Of a DNA stretch of 64,000 nt, positions 56,607 to 64,000 are shown piece after piece. The first letter of the stretch is position 1. The number at the start of each line of letters is the position of its first letter. The notes below the pieces were generated by a model. It saw nothing but the letters and a program-made list of their open reading frames with translations, was not told where the DNA came from and ran no database searches. The translations under genes and the position numbers were made by a program. This DNA comes from Pararhizobium sp. IMCC21322 (GTDB taxonomy: Bacteria; Pseudomonadota; Alphaproteobacteria; Rhizobiales; GCA-2746425). Where the stretch lies: assembly GCF_030758295.1 (NCBI RefSeq), contig NZ_CP132335.1:5188333-5252332 (forward strand), written 5' to 3'.

Positions 56607-59198
56607 ATGGCCGCCGCGAAAGTGCAGACAGAACGTTACAATCCGCAGATCACCGAACCGAACTGGCAGAAAGTCTGGACGGAGCGGGATCTGTTCACGA
56701 CTGACAATAATGATCCGCGCGAAAAATACTATGTGCTTGAGATGTTTCCCTATCCGTCAGGTCGAATTCACGTCGGCCATGTGCGCAATTATGCCATGGG
56801 TGACGTGGTTGCGCGGTTCAAACGCGCCAAGGGTTTCAATGTTCTGCATCCCATGGGGTGGGATGCGTTTGGCATGCCCGCCGAAAATGCTGCGATGAAG
56901 AACAAGGTCCATCCCAAAGGCTGGACCTATGACAATATCGCGGCCATGCGCAGCCAGCTTAAATCCATGGGCCTGTCGCTGGACTGGCAACGGGAATTCG
57001 CCACATGCGATGTGGCCTATTATCATCAGCAGCAAAAATTGTTCCTCGATTTCCTGAAGGAAGGCATTGCCTACCGCAAGAAATCAAAAGTGAACTGGGA
57101 TCCGGTCGATCAAACCGTTTTGGCCAATGAGCAAGTCATTGACGGCAAGGGCTGGCGCTCTGGCGCTGATGTGGAACAGCGCGAGCTGACACAGTGGTTC
57201 TTCAAGATCTCTGACTATTCAGATGATCTTCTGAACGGTCTTGACGGTCTTGACCGCTGGCCGGACAAAGTTCGCCTGATGCAGAAAAACTGGATCGGCA
57301 AATCAGAAGGCATGAGTGTTCGCTTTGCGTTTGAAGACACTGATCATGATCCGCTGGAAGTCTTTACGACCCGGCAGGACACTTTGTTTGGTGCCAGCTT
57401 CATGGCTTTATCACCAGACCATCCGCTGACACAGAAACTGGCTGCCGATAATGTCGGACTGGCAGCGTTTGTTGCCGAATGCCGCAAACACGGCACCAGC
57501 GTCGTGGCAGTTGAGACAGCGGAAAAACAGGGTTTTGATACCGGCCTGCGCGTCAAACATCCGCTGCAGGACCGCACGCTTCCCGTCTATGTCGCCAATT
57601 TTGTTCTGATGGATTACGGCACGGGTGCCATTTTCGGCTGTCCGGCACATGATCAGCGCGATCTGGATTTTGCCAACAAATATGAATTGTCGGTAACCCC
57701 TGTTGTGCTGCCAACTGATGCTGATGCGGCAGACTTTTCAATCGCAACCGAAGCCTATACCGGCCCCGGCAAAATCTTCAATTCCGATTTCCTTGATGGG
57801 ATGACGATTGAGGATGCAAAGCAAACAATTGCCGAACGGCTGGAAACCACGCAATTGGATGGCGCACCGCAAGGTATGCGGCAGATCAATTACCGACTGC
57901 GCGACTGGGGCATTTCACGTCAACGCTATTGGGGTTGCCCGATCCCCATCATCCATTGCGATGATTGCGGCCCGCTGCCAGTGCCCGAAGAGCAATTGCC
58001 GGTGGAACTGCCCGACGATATTGACTTTGACACACCCGGCAATCCACTCGACCGCCACACCACCTGGAAACAGGTAACCTGCCCGAATTGCGGCAAGGCG
58101 GCCACGCGCGAAACCGATACGATGGATACATTCGTAGATTCATCGTGGTATTTCGCCCGCTTCACCGCGCCGACCAGTGAAAATCCAACCGATCCAAAAG
58201 CGGCTGATTCCTGGTTGCCGGTCAATCAGTATATTGGCGGTGTGGAACATGCGATCCTGCATCTGCTCTATTCGCGCTTCTTTGCACGCGCCATGTCGCA
58301 ATGCGGTCATATGTCCATCGACGAGCCTTTTGAAGGCCTCTTTACCCAGGGCATGGTCGTCCATGAAGCCTATCATGACGGTCAGGAGCGCATCTGGTAC
58401 GCACCGGCCGAATTGCGTTTTGAGGGCGAAGGCACGGACCGCAAGGCTTTCCTGATTGAGGGCGGTCAGGAAGTGACCATCGGCAAAATTGAAAAAATGT
58501 CGAAGTCTAAGCGCAACACAATTGACCCTGATGACATCATCAAAACCTATGGCGCTGATACAGCCCGCTGGTTTGTGCTGTCCGATTCCCCGCCCGAGCG
58601 CGATGTCATCTGGACAGATGCTGGCGTGGAAGGTGCCCACCGGTTTGTTCAACGGGTCTGGCGTCTGGTGCAGGAAGTAGCCCCGCTTGAAGACACCGGT
58701 TCACCTCATGATCATGCCCTGACGACAGCTGCCCATAAGGCGCTGCATTCCATCGAGGCTGACATTGAGGGCCTGCGGTTCAACCGTGCCGTCGCGCAGA
58801 TTTACGAATTGACCAATGCTGTCTCCGCCCAGTTGGCAAAAAACGACAATGCTGCCAACGGCGCTGTGCGCAATGCGTTCGAAATGCTGCTCCATGCATT
58901 GGCCCCGATGATGCCGCATCTGGCGGAAGAATGCTGGATGCATCTGGGACATTCGGATTTGATCGCAAGCCGCCCCTGGCCTAAGGTAGACGAAGCGTTG
59001 CTGTCGGAAGACACGATCATTCTGCCGATCCAGATCAACGGCAAGCGGCGTGCGGAAATAAGCGTTTCGAAAGAAGCTTCCAAACAGGAAGTCGAAGAGG
59101 CTGTGCTGGCCATGCCTGCTGTACAAAAAGCATTGGACGGGGCAAGCCCGAAAAAGCTGATAGTTGTGCCTGGCCGCATAGTGAATGTGGTAGTTTGA
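56607..59198 (+). CDS. leuS: Leucyl-tRNA synthetase
   Basis: 863-residue class I synthetase. The HIGH motif is HVGH (55-58) in [15 protein letters not shown], and the KMSKS motif is [16 protein letters not shown] near 630. The CP1 editing domain shows [17 protein letters not shown]. The start at 56607 gives [13 protein letters not shown] as in homologues; an in-frame ATG 54 bp upstream would add a non-conserved stretch. Charges tRNA-Leu and removes mischarged norvaline or isoleucine. 17 bp (59198-59215) to the earliest lptE start. Confidence 0.98.
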   Translation: MAAAKVQTERYNPQITEPNWQKVWTERDLFTTDNNDPREKYYVLEMFPYPSGRIHVGHVRNYAMGDVVARFKRAKGFNVLHPMGWDAFGMPAENAAMKNKVHPKGWTYDNIAAMRSQLKSMGLSLDWQREFATCDVAYYHQQQKLFLDFLKEGIAYRKKSKVNWDPVDQTVLANEQVIDGKGWRSGADVEQRELTQWFFKISDYSDDLLNGLDGLDRWPDKVRLMQKNWIGKSEGMSVRFAFEDTDHDPLEVFTTRQDTLFGASFMALSPDHPLTQKLAADNVGLAAFVAECRKHGTSVVAVETAEKQGFDTGLRVKHPLQDRTLPVYVANFVLMDYGTGAIFGCPAHDQRDLDFANKYELSVTPVVLPTDADAADFSIATEAYTGPGKIFNSDFLDGMTIEDAKQTIAERLETTQLDGAPQGMRQINYRLRDWGISRQRYWGCPIPIIHCDDCGPLPVPEEQLPVELPDDIDFDTPGNPLDRHTTWKQVTCPNCGKAATRETDTMDTFVDSSWYFARFTAPTSENPTDPKAADSWLPVNQYIGGVEHAILHLLYSRFFARAMSQCGHMSIDEPFEGLFTQGMVVHEAYHDGQERIWYAPAELRFEGEGTDRKAFLIEGGQEVTIGKIEKMSKSKRNTIDPDDIIKTYGADTARWFVLSDSPPERDVIWTDAGVEGAHRFVQRVWRLVQEVAPLEDTGSPHDHALTTAAHKALHSIEADIEGLRFNRAVAQIYELTNAVSAQLAKNDNAANGAVRNAFEMLLHALAPMMPHLAEECWMHLGHSDLIASRPWPKVDEALLSEDTIILPIQINGKRRAEISVSKEASKQEVEEAVLAMPAVQKALDGASPKKLIVVPGRIVNVVV

Positions 59199-59250
59199 TT
59201 AACCAAATAGTGACATGTTGCGGCAGTTTATCGTGAGCGAGAGCAGACAG

Positions 59251-59781
59251 ATGCAGTGGACTTTGCGAATTCTTAAAACACCGGCGCTGGCCGTTATTCT
59301 GTTGGGCCTGCTAACCGCAGCCTGCAATGTCCGCCCCGTCTACGGACCAAATGGCGGCTATGGCATCGACAAGGTGTCGAATGAACTGGCAGCCATTGGC
59401 ATTGATTCTGCCAAGGGCAGGGTATCGCAGGAACTGCGCAATCGTTTGATTTTCACCTTCAATCATGGTCGGTCTGTTGCGGAAAAACGCTATCAGATGA
59501 GCTATACGCTGGCTGAGTCGGATGATGCCATTGCCATTGAAGAACGCAGTGGCGCGCCCTCTTCCTACCGTCTGACAGTGATTGTTCAATATCGTGTCAT
59601 GGATCCTGTGGCCAACACGCTGGTAACGGCTGGAACCGTGCGTGCCAGTGCGTCCTATGACCGCTCATCTCAGAGCTTTGCCAATATTCGTGCCCGCCGG
59701 GATGCAGAAAACCGTGCCGCGAATTCCGCAGCGGATGAAATTACAGCGCGCATATCCACTTTCTTCGCCACCCGGCAGTAA
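59251..59781 (+). CDS. lptE: LPS-assembly lipoprotein LptE
   Basis: 176 residues from this start. The lipobox LLTAAC gives lipidated Cys25, and the mature part begins NVRPVYGPNG with the LptE-like beta-alpha fold. In the outer membrane it plugs the LptD barrel that delivers LPS. An earlier ATG at 59215 adds 12 residues and would also fit; 59251 is chosen because it gives a normal signal-peptide length and has GAGAG upstream. It lies between leuS and holA, the usual rhizobial order. Confidence 0.85.
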   Translation: MQWTLRILKTPALAVILLGLLTAACNVRPVYGPNGGYGIDKVSNELAAIGIDSAKGRVSQELRNRLIFTFNHGRSVAEKRYQMSYTLAESDDAIAIEERSGAPSSYRLTVIVQYRVMDPVANTLVTAGTVRASASYDRSSQSFANIRARRDAENRAANSAADEITARISTFFATRQ

Positions 59782-59783
59782 AC

Positions 59784-60824
59784 ATGGCGGTTCTGCAAAG
59801 AGGCGCCCTTAACTCCTTTCTTAAAGAGCCAACCGGTCGATATCGCGTGGTCGTGGTTTTCGGGCCGGACCGCGGGTTGGTATCAGAGCGCGCGACCAGC
59901 ATTCTGTCGGGCTTGCAGCAATCTGCAGGGTCCGGGTCTGATGATCCGTTTGGCCTGACTCGCATTGCTGGCGAAGACCTTAATAGTGATCCTGACCGAC
60001 TGGCCAATGAAGCATATACAATTTCACTGTTTGGTGGCGCGCGGTTTATTCATGTCAGAGCGCATGGCGCGCGTAATTTGCCGGATCAGGTCTCTCCGCT
60101 TTTAAAGAATCCGCCGGAAGATGCCTTTATCATCATCGAGGCGGGCGATCTGAAAAAAGGCACTGCCTTTCGCAAGCTTGTCGAGAAAAGCGACGAAGCC
60201 GTTGCCATCCCCTGTTATGCCGATGACAATGCCAGCCTCAATGAAGTGGTCAATGAAGAAATTGCAGCCTTCGGCCTCAGCATCACCAAGGATGCAAGAT
60301 TGCGCCTGTTGAGCCAGCTTGGCGGCGACCGGTTGGCCAGCCGCGGCGAAATTGAAAAACTCTGCCTGTTTGCAGCTGAAAAGGGCAGCATTGACGAAGA
60401 GGATGTCATTGCCCTGTCCGGTGACAGTTCGGTCCTGTCTGCAGATGCGCTCAGCGACGCCGCAGCACTCGGCCAGATGCCTGCATTGATGGATGCGCTG
60501 GCACGCATGGATGCAGGCAGCCTCAGCCCCGCTACCGCCGGCCCCCAGATTCTGCGTAATTTTCAGGTTCTGCACAAGGCGCGCATCATGGTCGAACAGG
60601 GCGTTCCGGCCGGTCAGGTGGTGGACCGGATGACCCCGCCGATTTTCTTCAAGCGCAAGGATGCGGTCAAAAAACAACTGGCCTTGTGGTCGGTTGCCCG
60701 TTTGGATCGGGCGTTGGGTCTTCTGTCAGATGCCGTTCTGAAAAGTCGCCAGCAACAGGGCCTGGCAACCGCCCATCTTGGCGATGCCCTGATCCGCATT
60801 GCCGGGAACGCAAGACGCCGATAA
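59784..60824 (+). CDS. holA: DNA polymerase III delta subunit
   Basis: 346-residue clamp-loader subunit. It starts MAVLQRGALNSFLKEP and shows YRVVVVFGPDRGLVSERA, HVRAHGARNLPDQVSPLLKNPPEDAFIIIEAGDLKKG and the lid region LGGDRLASRGEIEKLCLFA. It opens the beta clamp during replication. 2 bp after lptE. A weak hairpin ACCCT/AGGGT (60826-60841) follows the stop. Confidence 0.93.
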   Translation: MAVLQRGALNSFLKEPTGRYRVVVVFGPDRGLVSERATSILSGLQQSAGSGSDDPFGLTRIAGEDLNSDPDRLANEAYTISLFGGARFIHVRAHGARNLPDQVSPLLKNPPEDAFIIIEAGDLKKGTAFRKLVEKSDEAVAIPCYADDNASLNEVVNEEIAAFGLSITKDARLRLLSQLGGDRLASRGEIEKLCLFAAEKGSIDEEDVIALSGDSSVLSADALSDAAALGQMPALMDALARMDAGSLSPATAGPQILRNFQVLHKARIMVEQGVPAGQVVDRMTPPIFFKRKDAVKKQLALWSVARLDRALGLLSDAVLKSRQQQGLATAHLGDALIRIAGNARRR

Positions 60825-61135
60825 AACCCTGACGCGAGGGTCTGGTTTTCCAGCCTTTGCGCCGATATCCTGCCCAAAACCACGCTCATTCCGAAGGGAA
60901 ATTGTATAGAAAGCCCAACTTCCGCTTCACAGATTTTGAGAAGGTAACCAGCCTCATCTTCAATTTATTCATAGCATTTGGGCATTCCATACAACGCCAA
61001 TTTAAGTTCTCAATTGAGTCCAGACCCTAGAATAATACGCCATTTTATTGCAACAATTTGGTCCTAACTGCTTCGCAATACGCTGTTTTCTGACATACTT
61101 TGCAGCAACTCTTATTGATTGGATTATCTGCGCCT
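60825..61135. other. 311-bp spacer between holA and the SLC13-type transporter
   Basis: Holds the weak holA hairpin (60826-60841, stem of five, tail CTGGTTTT) and AT-rich sequence that must contain the transporter promoter. No frame or RNA gene is recognisable in it. Confidence 0.4.
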
Positions 61136-62911
61136 ATGACCTTTGAACAAATGTTTCTGTTTGGTCTGTTCATCGCTGTCTTTGCCATGTTGATCTGGGG
61201 CAAATATCGCTATGATCTGGTGGCATTTTCCGCATTGGTGATAGCGCTCATTGTCGGCGTTGTGCCCTATAAGGAAGCGTTTTCGGGGTTTGGACACCCG
61301 GCCACAATCATCATAGCGCTGGTTCTGGTGGTGTCGCGCGGCCTCATCAATTCCGGCGCGATTGACGTCATCACACGGCAGCTTTTGGCAACCGAACGCC
61401 CGGTTGCGCAGCATATTGGTATTCTGGGTGTGGTCGGGGGTGTTATGTCCGCCTTCATCAACAATGTGGCAGCGCTGGCCATATTGATGCCGGTCGATAT
61501 GCAGGCTGCAGGCAAGGCCAAACGCATTGTCGGCATTACGTTAATGCCCCTTGCCTTTGCCACCATACTGGGTGGCATGATCACGCTCATTGGCACACCA
61601 CCGAACATCATCATTGCCGCCTATCGGGAAACAGCCACCGGCACACCATTTTCCATGTTTGATTTTGCCCCGGTCGGCATCGCCTGCACGATTGCAGGCA
61701 TCAGTTTCATTGCTCTTGTCGGCTGGCGTTTAATCCCCATCGACAAATCGAAATCTGTAGATCCCTCCAGATTCAGTTCGCTGGACAATTATATTGCTGA
61801 ACTCGTTGTCGGCGAAGACAACCCTGCCCTTGGCCAGATGGTGCGTGATCTCGATGCTCAGGCAGATGAGTTCGACGTTGTGATTATCGGTCTCGTCCGA
61901 AACGGTCGCAGACTGCCTGGCCGTGCCCGCACCAATGAAATCCGCAAGGGCGATATACTGGTGGTTGAGGCCCCTCCCGGGGCCATAGACAAATTCCGTT
62001 CCGCCCTGAAACTGTCCTTCATCGGCGAAGACCGTCACGCAAAAATCGCCTCCGAAGGCATGGCATTGATGGAAGTGGTGGTGCCCGATGACAGTCGCAT
62101 CATTGGCCGCACCGCTATGAATGTCCGGTTGCTCTATCGCCAGAGCACCACGCTTCTGGGCGTCTCACGCAAAGGCAAGCGCTTTGTCGAACGCGTGCGG
62201 CATTTGCCCATTGAGTCTGGCGATGTTCTACTGTTGCTTGGTGCTTCCGAACACCTTCCAAGTGTCGCAAACTGGCTCGGCGTCCTGCCCTTGCGCGAAC
62301 GCGGCCTCAATGTCACCCAACATAAGCAGGCAGGTCTGGCTGTGGGGCTGTTTGGCGCAGCTATTCTGCTGGCATCCTTCGGCGTGCTGCAACTGGCTGT
62401 CGCTCTGGCCGCAGTCGTCGTCCTTTATGTGATTCTGAAAATCGTGCCTATTTCCACGCTTTATGAGCAGATTGAATGGCCTGTCATCGTGCTGCTGGGG
62501 TCTATGATACCGCTCGGATCGGCCCTTGAATCGGCTGGCGGCACAGATTTGATCGCCAATGCCATTGTCTCGTTAACAGCACCCTACCCCATTGCCGTTG
62601 TTCTGACCGTTCTGATGGTCGTCACAATGACCCTGTCGGACCTTTTGAACAACACCGCGACGGCGGTGATTGCAGCGCCAATTGCCGTTAATATTGCAAA
62701 CACACTCAATGTAAGCCCTGACCCGTTCCTGATGGCTGTTGCGGTTGCCGCATCCTGCGCGTTCCTGACCCCCATTGGCCACAAGAACAACACTTTGATC
62801 ATGGGCCCCGGCGGCTATCGCTTTGGCGATTATTGGCGCATGGGCCTGCCATTGGAAATCATTGTCATTGTGGTGTCAGTGCCCACGATCCTGCTGGTCT
62901 GGCCACTGTAA
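61136..62911 (+). CDS. SLC13/CitM-type permease with two TrkA-C regulatory domains
   Basis: 591 residues, about 11 transmembrane helices in two halves. Each half carries an ion-transporter re-entrant block: INNVAALAILMPV with LIGTPPNIIIAAY, then LLNNTATAVIAAPIAV and TPIGHKNNTLIMGPGGY. Between them lie two TrkA-C domains (about 215-290 and 300-385). The family carries anions such as sulfate, dicarboxylates or arsenite with Na+ or H+. The start at 61136 is preferred; an upstream TTG exists but lacks a ribosome-binding site. Confidence 0.9.
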   Translation: MTFEQMFLFGLFIAVFAMLIWGKYRYDLVAFSALVIALIVGVVPYKEAFSGFGHPATIIIALVLVVSRGLINSGAIDVITRQLLATERPVAQHIGILGVVGGVMSAFINNVAALAILMPVDMQAAGKAKRIVGITLMPLAFATILGGMITLIGTPPNIIIAAYRETATGTPFSMFDFAPVGIACTIAGISFIALVGWRLIPIDKSKSVDPSRFSSLDNYIAELVVGEDNPALGQMVRDLDAQADEFDVVIIGLVRNGRRLPGRARTNEIRKGDILVVEAPPGAIDKFRSALKLSFIGEDRHAKIASEGMALMEVVVPDDSRIIGRTAMNVRLLYRQSTTLLGVSRKGKRFVERVRHLPIESGDVLLLLGASEHLPSVANWLGVLPLRERGLNVTQHKQAGLAVGLFGAAILLASFGVLQLAVALAAVVVLYVILKIVPISTLYEQIEWPVIVLLGSMIPLGSALESAGGTDLIANAIVSLTAPYPIAVVLTVLMVVTMTLSDLLNNTATAVIAAPIAVNIANTLNVSPDPFLMAVAVAASCAFLTPIGHKNNTLIMGPGGYRFGDYWRMGLPLEIIVIVVSVPTILLVWPL

Positions 62912-62926
62912 AAGCCAGGGTCAGCT

Positions 62927-64000
62927 TCACCCTAGAAAGCTCAAGACACGTTGTTTCAAGTCCATCATGGTTTCTTTGTTTGTTGACTTTTCAATCACAG
63001 ACAGCCTCAACATTGTCTTGCCTTTCCAGATCGTGGTTCGGACAAATGTTGCAAAAGATGCGTTGAGATAGTCTGCCAGCGCAGCTGTCTTCTGATCGCA
63101 ATCATCAACGCGCAGAACAAGCTGGTTCAAATCCACCCTGTTGCAAATTTGAATGCGGTTGTTCAGAAGAAGCGATCGTTCGAATTCTGCAGCGCATTCA
63201 CAGTGGCGACGAACAGCCTCGATGATGCCCTGCCGTCCCTTCGCCTGCATCACCGCCCAGGCCGCAAAGCCCCGTGCCCGCCGGGACAATTCGGGATTGA
63301 ATTCTGAAGGGTTGCGTCCATCGGCAAGACTGTGATTGAGATAATCGGCAGAAATATCCATCGCCTTGCGATGCGCCTGCTGGTCTTTCACAATTGCAAA
63401 GCCGGAATCATAGGGAATCTGCAACCATTTATGGCCATCGACAGACCAACTGTCGGCTAGATCAATGGCCTGTGTCAGATGATTTTTTTCCGGAAGCACA
63501 CGAGCCCAAAGGCCAAACGCGCCATCCACATGCAGCCACGCATCGTGATGCTGGCACAGGCGTGACAATTCGGAAAAATCATCAAACGCACCAGAATTGA
63601 TATGGCCAGCCGTCGCAACCACGATCTTCGGACCTTGTCTTGCAGCCATCGCGTCGCGCAGTGCGGTTGCATCCATGGCACCCTGTTCATCCGAGGGGAC
63701 ACGAACCAGATTATCCTCCCCAAAACCAAGATACCGCAGCGCTGCATAATTGGAGACATGGGAATCATTGCAGATAAAGATATGAATGAGCGGTGCGCCC
63801 TGTAACCCGGTTTTCTCAATATCAAACCCGGCGCGGCTCAAGACAGCACCGCGTGCCGCCGCCAGGCCGACAAAGCCCGCCATCGTGGCACCCGTGACCA
63901 GCCCAACCGAGCTTTCACTGGGCAAACCCAGCATATCCAGAAGCCATGCAGCCACAGCCTCTTCTGCAATTGCAGCGGCAGGCGACGTCTGGAAAATTGC
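62927..64000 (-). CDS. PLP-dependent group II decarboxylase (N-terminus beyond window)
   Basis: C-terminal 342 residues and more, running off the right edge; the codons before the window end read AIFQTSPAAAIAEEAVAAW. The PLP lysine is in SVDGHKWLQIPYD, with the carboxylate-binding block HVDGAFGLW and ATAGHINSGAFDD. The first visible region, LDMLGLPSESSVGLVTGATMAGF, is typical of aromatic-amino-acid/glutamate decarboxylase relatives. Convergent with the transporter gene, 15 bp apart. The substrate cannot be assigned. Confidence 0.88.
   Translation of the reverse strand, partial: AIFQTSPAAAIAEEAVAAWLLDMLGLPSESSVGLVTGATMAGFVGLAAARGAVLSRAGFDIEKTGLQGAPLIHIFICNDSHVSNYAALRYLGFGEDNLVRVPSDEQGAMDATALRDAMAARQGPKIVVATAGHINSGAFDDFSELSRLCQHHDAWLHVDGAFGLWARVLPEKNHLTQAIDLADSWSVDGHKWLQIPYDSGFAIVKDQQAHRKAMDISADYLNHSLADGRNPSEFNPELSRRARGFAAWAVMQAKGRQGIIEAVRRHCECAAEFERSLLLNNRIQICNRVDLNQLVLRVDDCDQKTAALADYLNASFATFVRTTIWKGKTMLRLSVIEKSTNKETMMDLKQRVLSFLG

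Overview
The window is about 64 kb of an alphaproteobacterial chromosome, most likely from a member of the Rhizobiales/Hyphomicrobiales. Evidence for this is the Brucella/Rhizobium-like order (Omp19-like lipoprotein, zapE, mdh, sucC, sucD, sucA), an sdhCDAB operon, the set rsfS-rlmH-envC-ctpA-divergent polysaccharide deacetylase-rppH, an F1-only atpHAGDC operon next to priA, and leuS-lptE-holA. No rRNA, tRNA, CRISPR array, transposase or integrase was seen. Family calls come from recognised motifs and gene context, not from database searches.

Layout. 1-7345 (minus strand): TCA-cycle block sucA (cut by the window edge), sucD, sucC and mdh, then zapE and an Inh-type lipoprotein. 7715-11205 (plus): a PlsC-like acyltransferase, a sulfotransferase-like protein, an AraC regulator and a VOC protein. 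11543-19145: an accessory catabolic block with a fused aconitase X (cis-3-hydroxyproline dehydratase type) and a GntR regulator facing away from a polar amino-acid ABC transporter, a DapA-family lyase and a proline-racemase-family protein. 19235-23295 (minus): sdhCDAB with a fifth, membrane-protein gene. 23463-28972: a TraB/GumN protein, a DUF1737 protein and a CitE-like lyase (minus), then an FAD amine oxidase-like protein, a pyridoxal kinase-like protein and a threonine-dehydratase-like protein (plus). 29300-41745: the rsfS to rppH region, interrupted by a lytic transglycosylase, DUF1697, GGDEF-EAL, DUF1349, LysR and a PPOX flavoprotein. 41804-46797 (minus): the F1 ATP synthase operon. Next come a small membrane protein and priA. 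49736-54938: a HAF-repeat autotransporter divergent from a PDZ-containing sensor kinase and its NarL-type regulator. 55044-64000: transaldolase, yggS, leuS, lptE, holA, an SLC13-type transporter and a truncated PLP decarboxylase.

How the parts fit. The core genes supply the TCA cycle, complex II and ATP synthesis, together with translation, envelope and replication housekeeping. Two accessory modules stand out. The first is the imino-acid catabolic block. Its left flank carries a 54-bp stretch, 49/54 identical to the 3' part of the membrane gene on its right flank, so it looks like an acquired segment. Its racemase-family protein has Ser90/Thr256 in place of the Cys/Cys pair, and the enzymes needed to finish any known hydroxyproline pathway are not beside it. 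The second is the autotransporter/PDZ-kinase pair. The kinase carries a predicted periplasmic PDZ-like domain, and the divergent gene encodes a beta-barrel protein ending in Phe, which suggests a testable outer-membrane-protein sensing circuit.

Smaller curiosities are two overlapping, mutually exclusive hairpins (one a 28-nt perfect palindrome) between the transaldolase and yggS genes, a 17-bp tandem repeat that creates two overlapping micro-ORFs before the DUF1737 gene, and a strong hairpin after the substrate-binding-protein gene.
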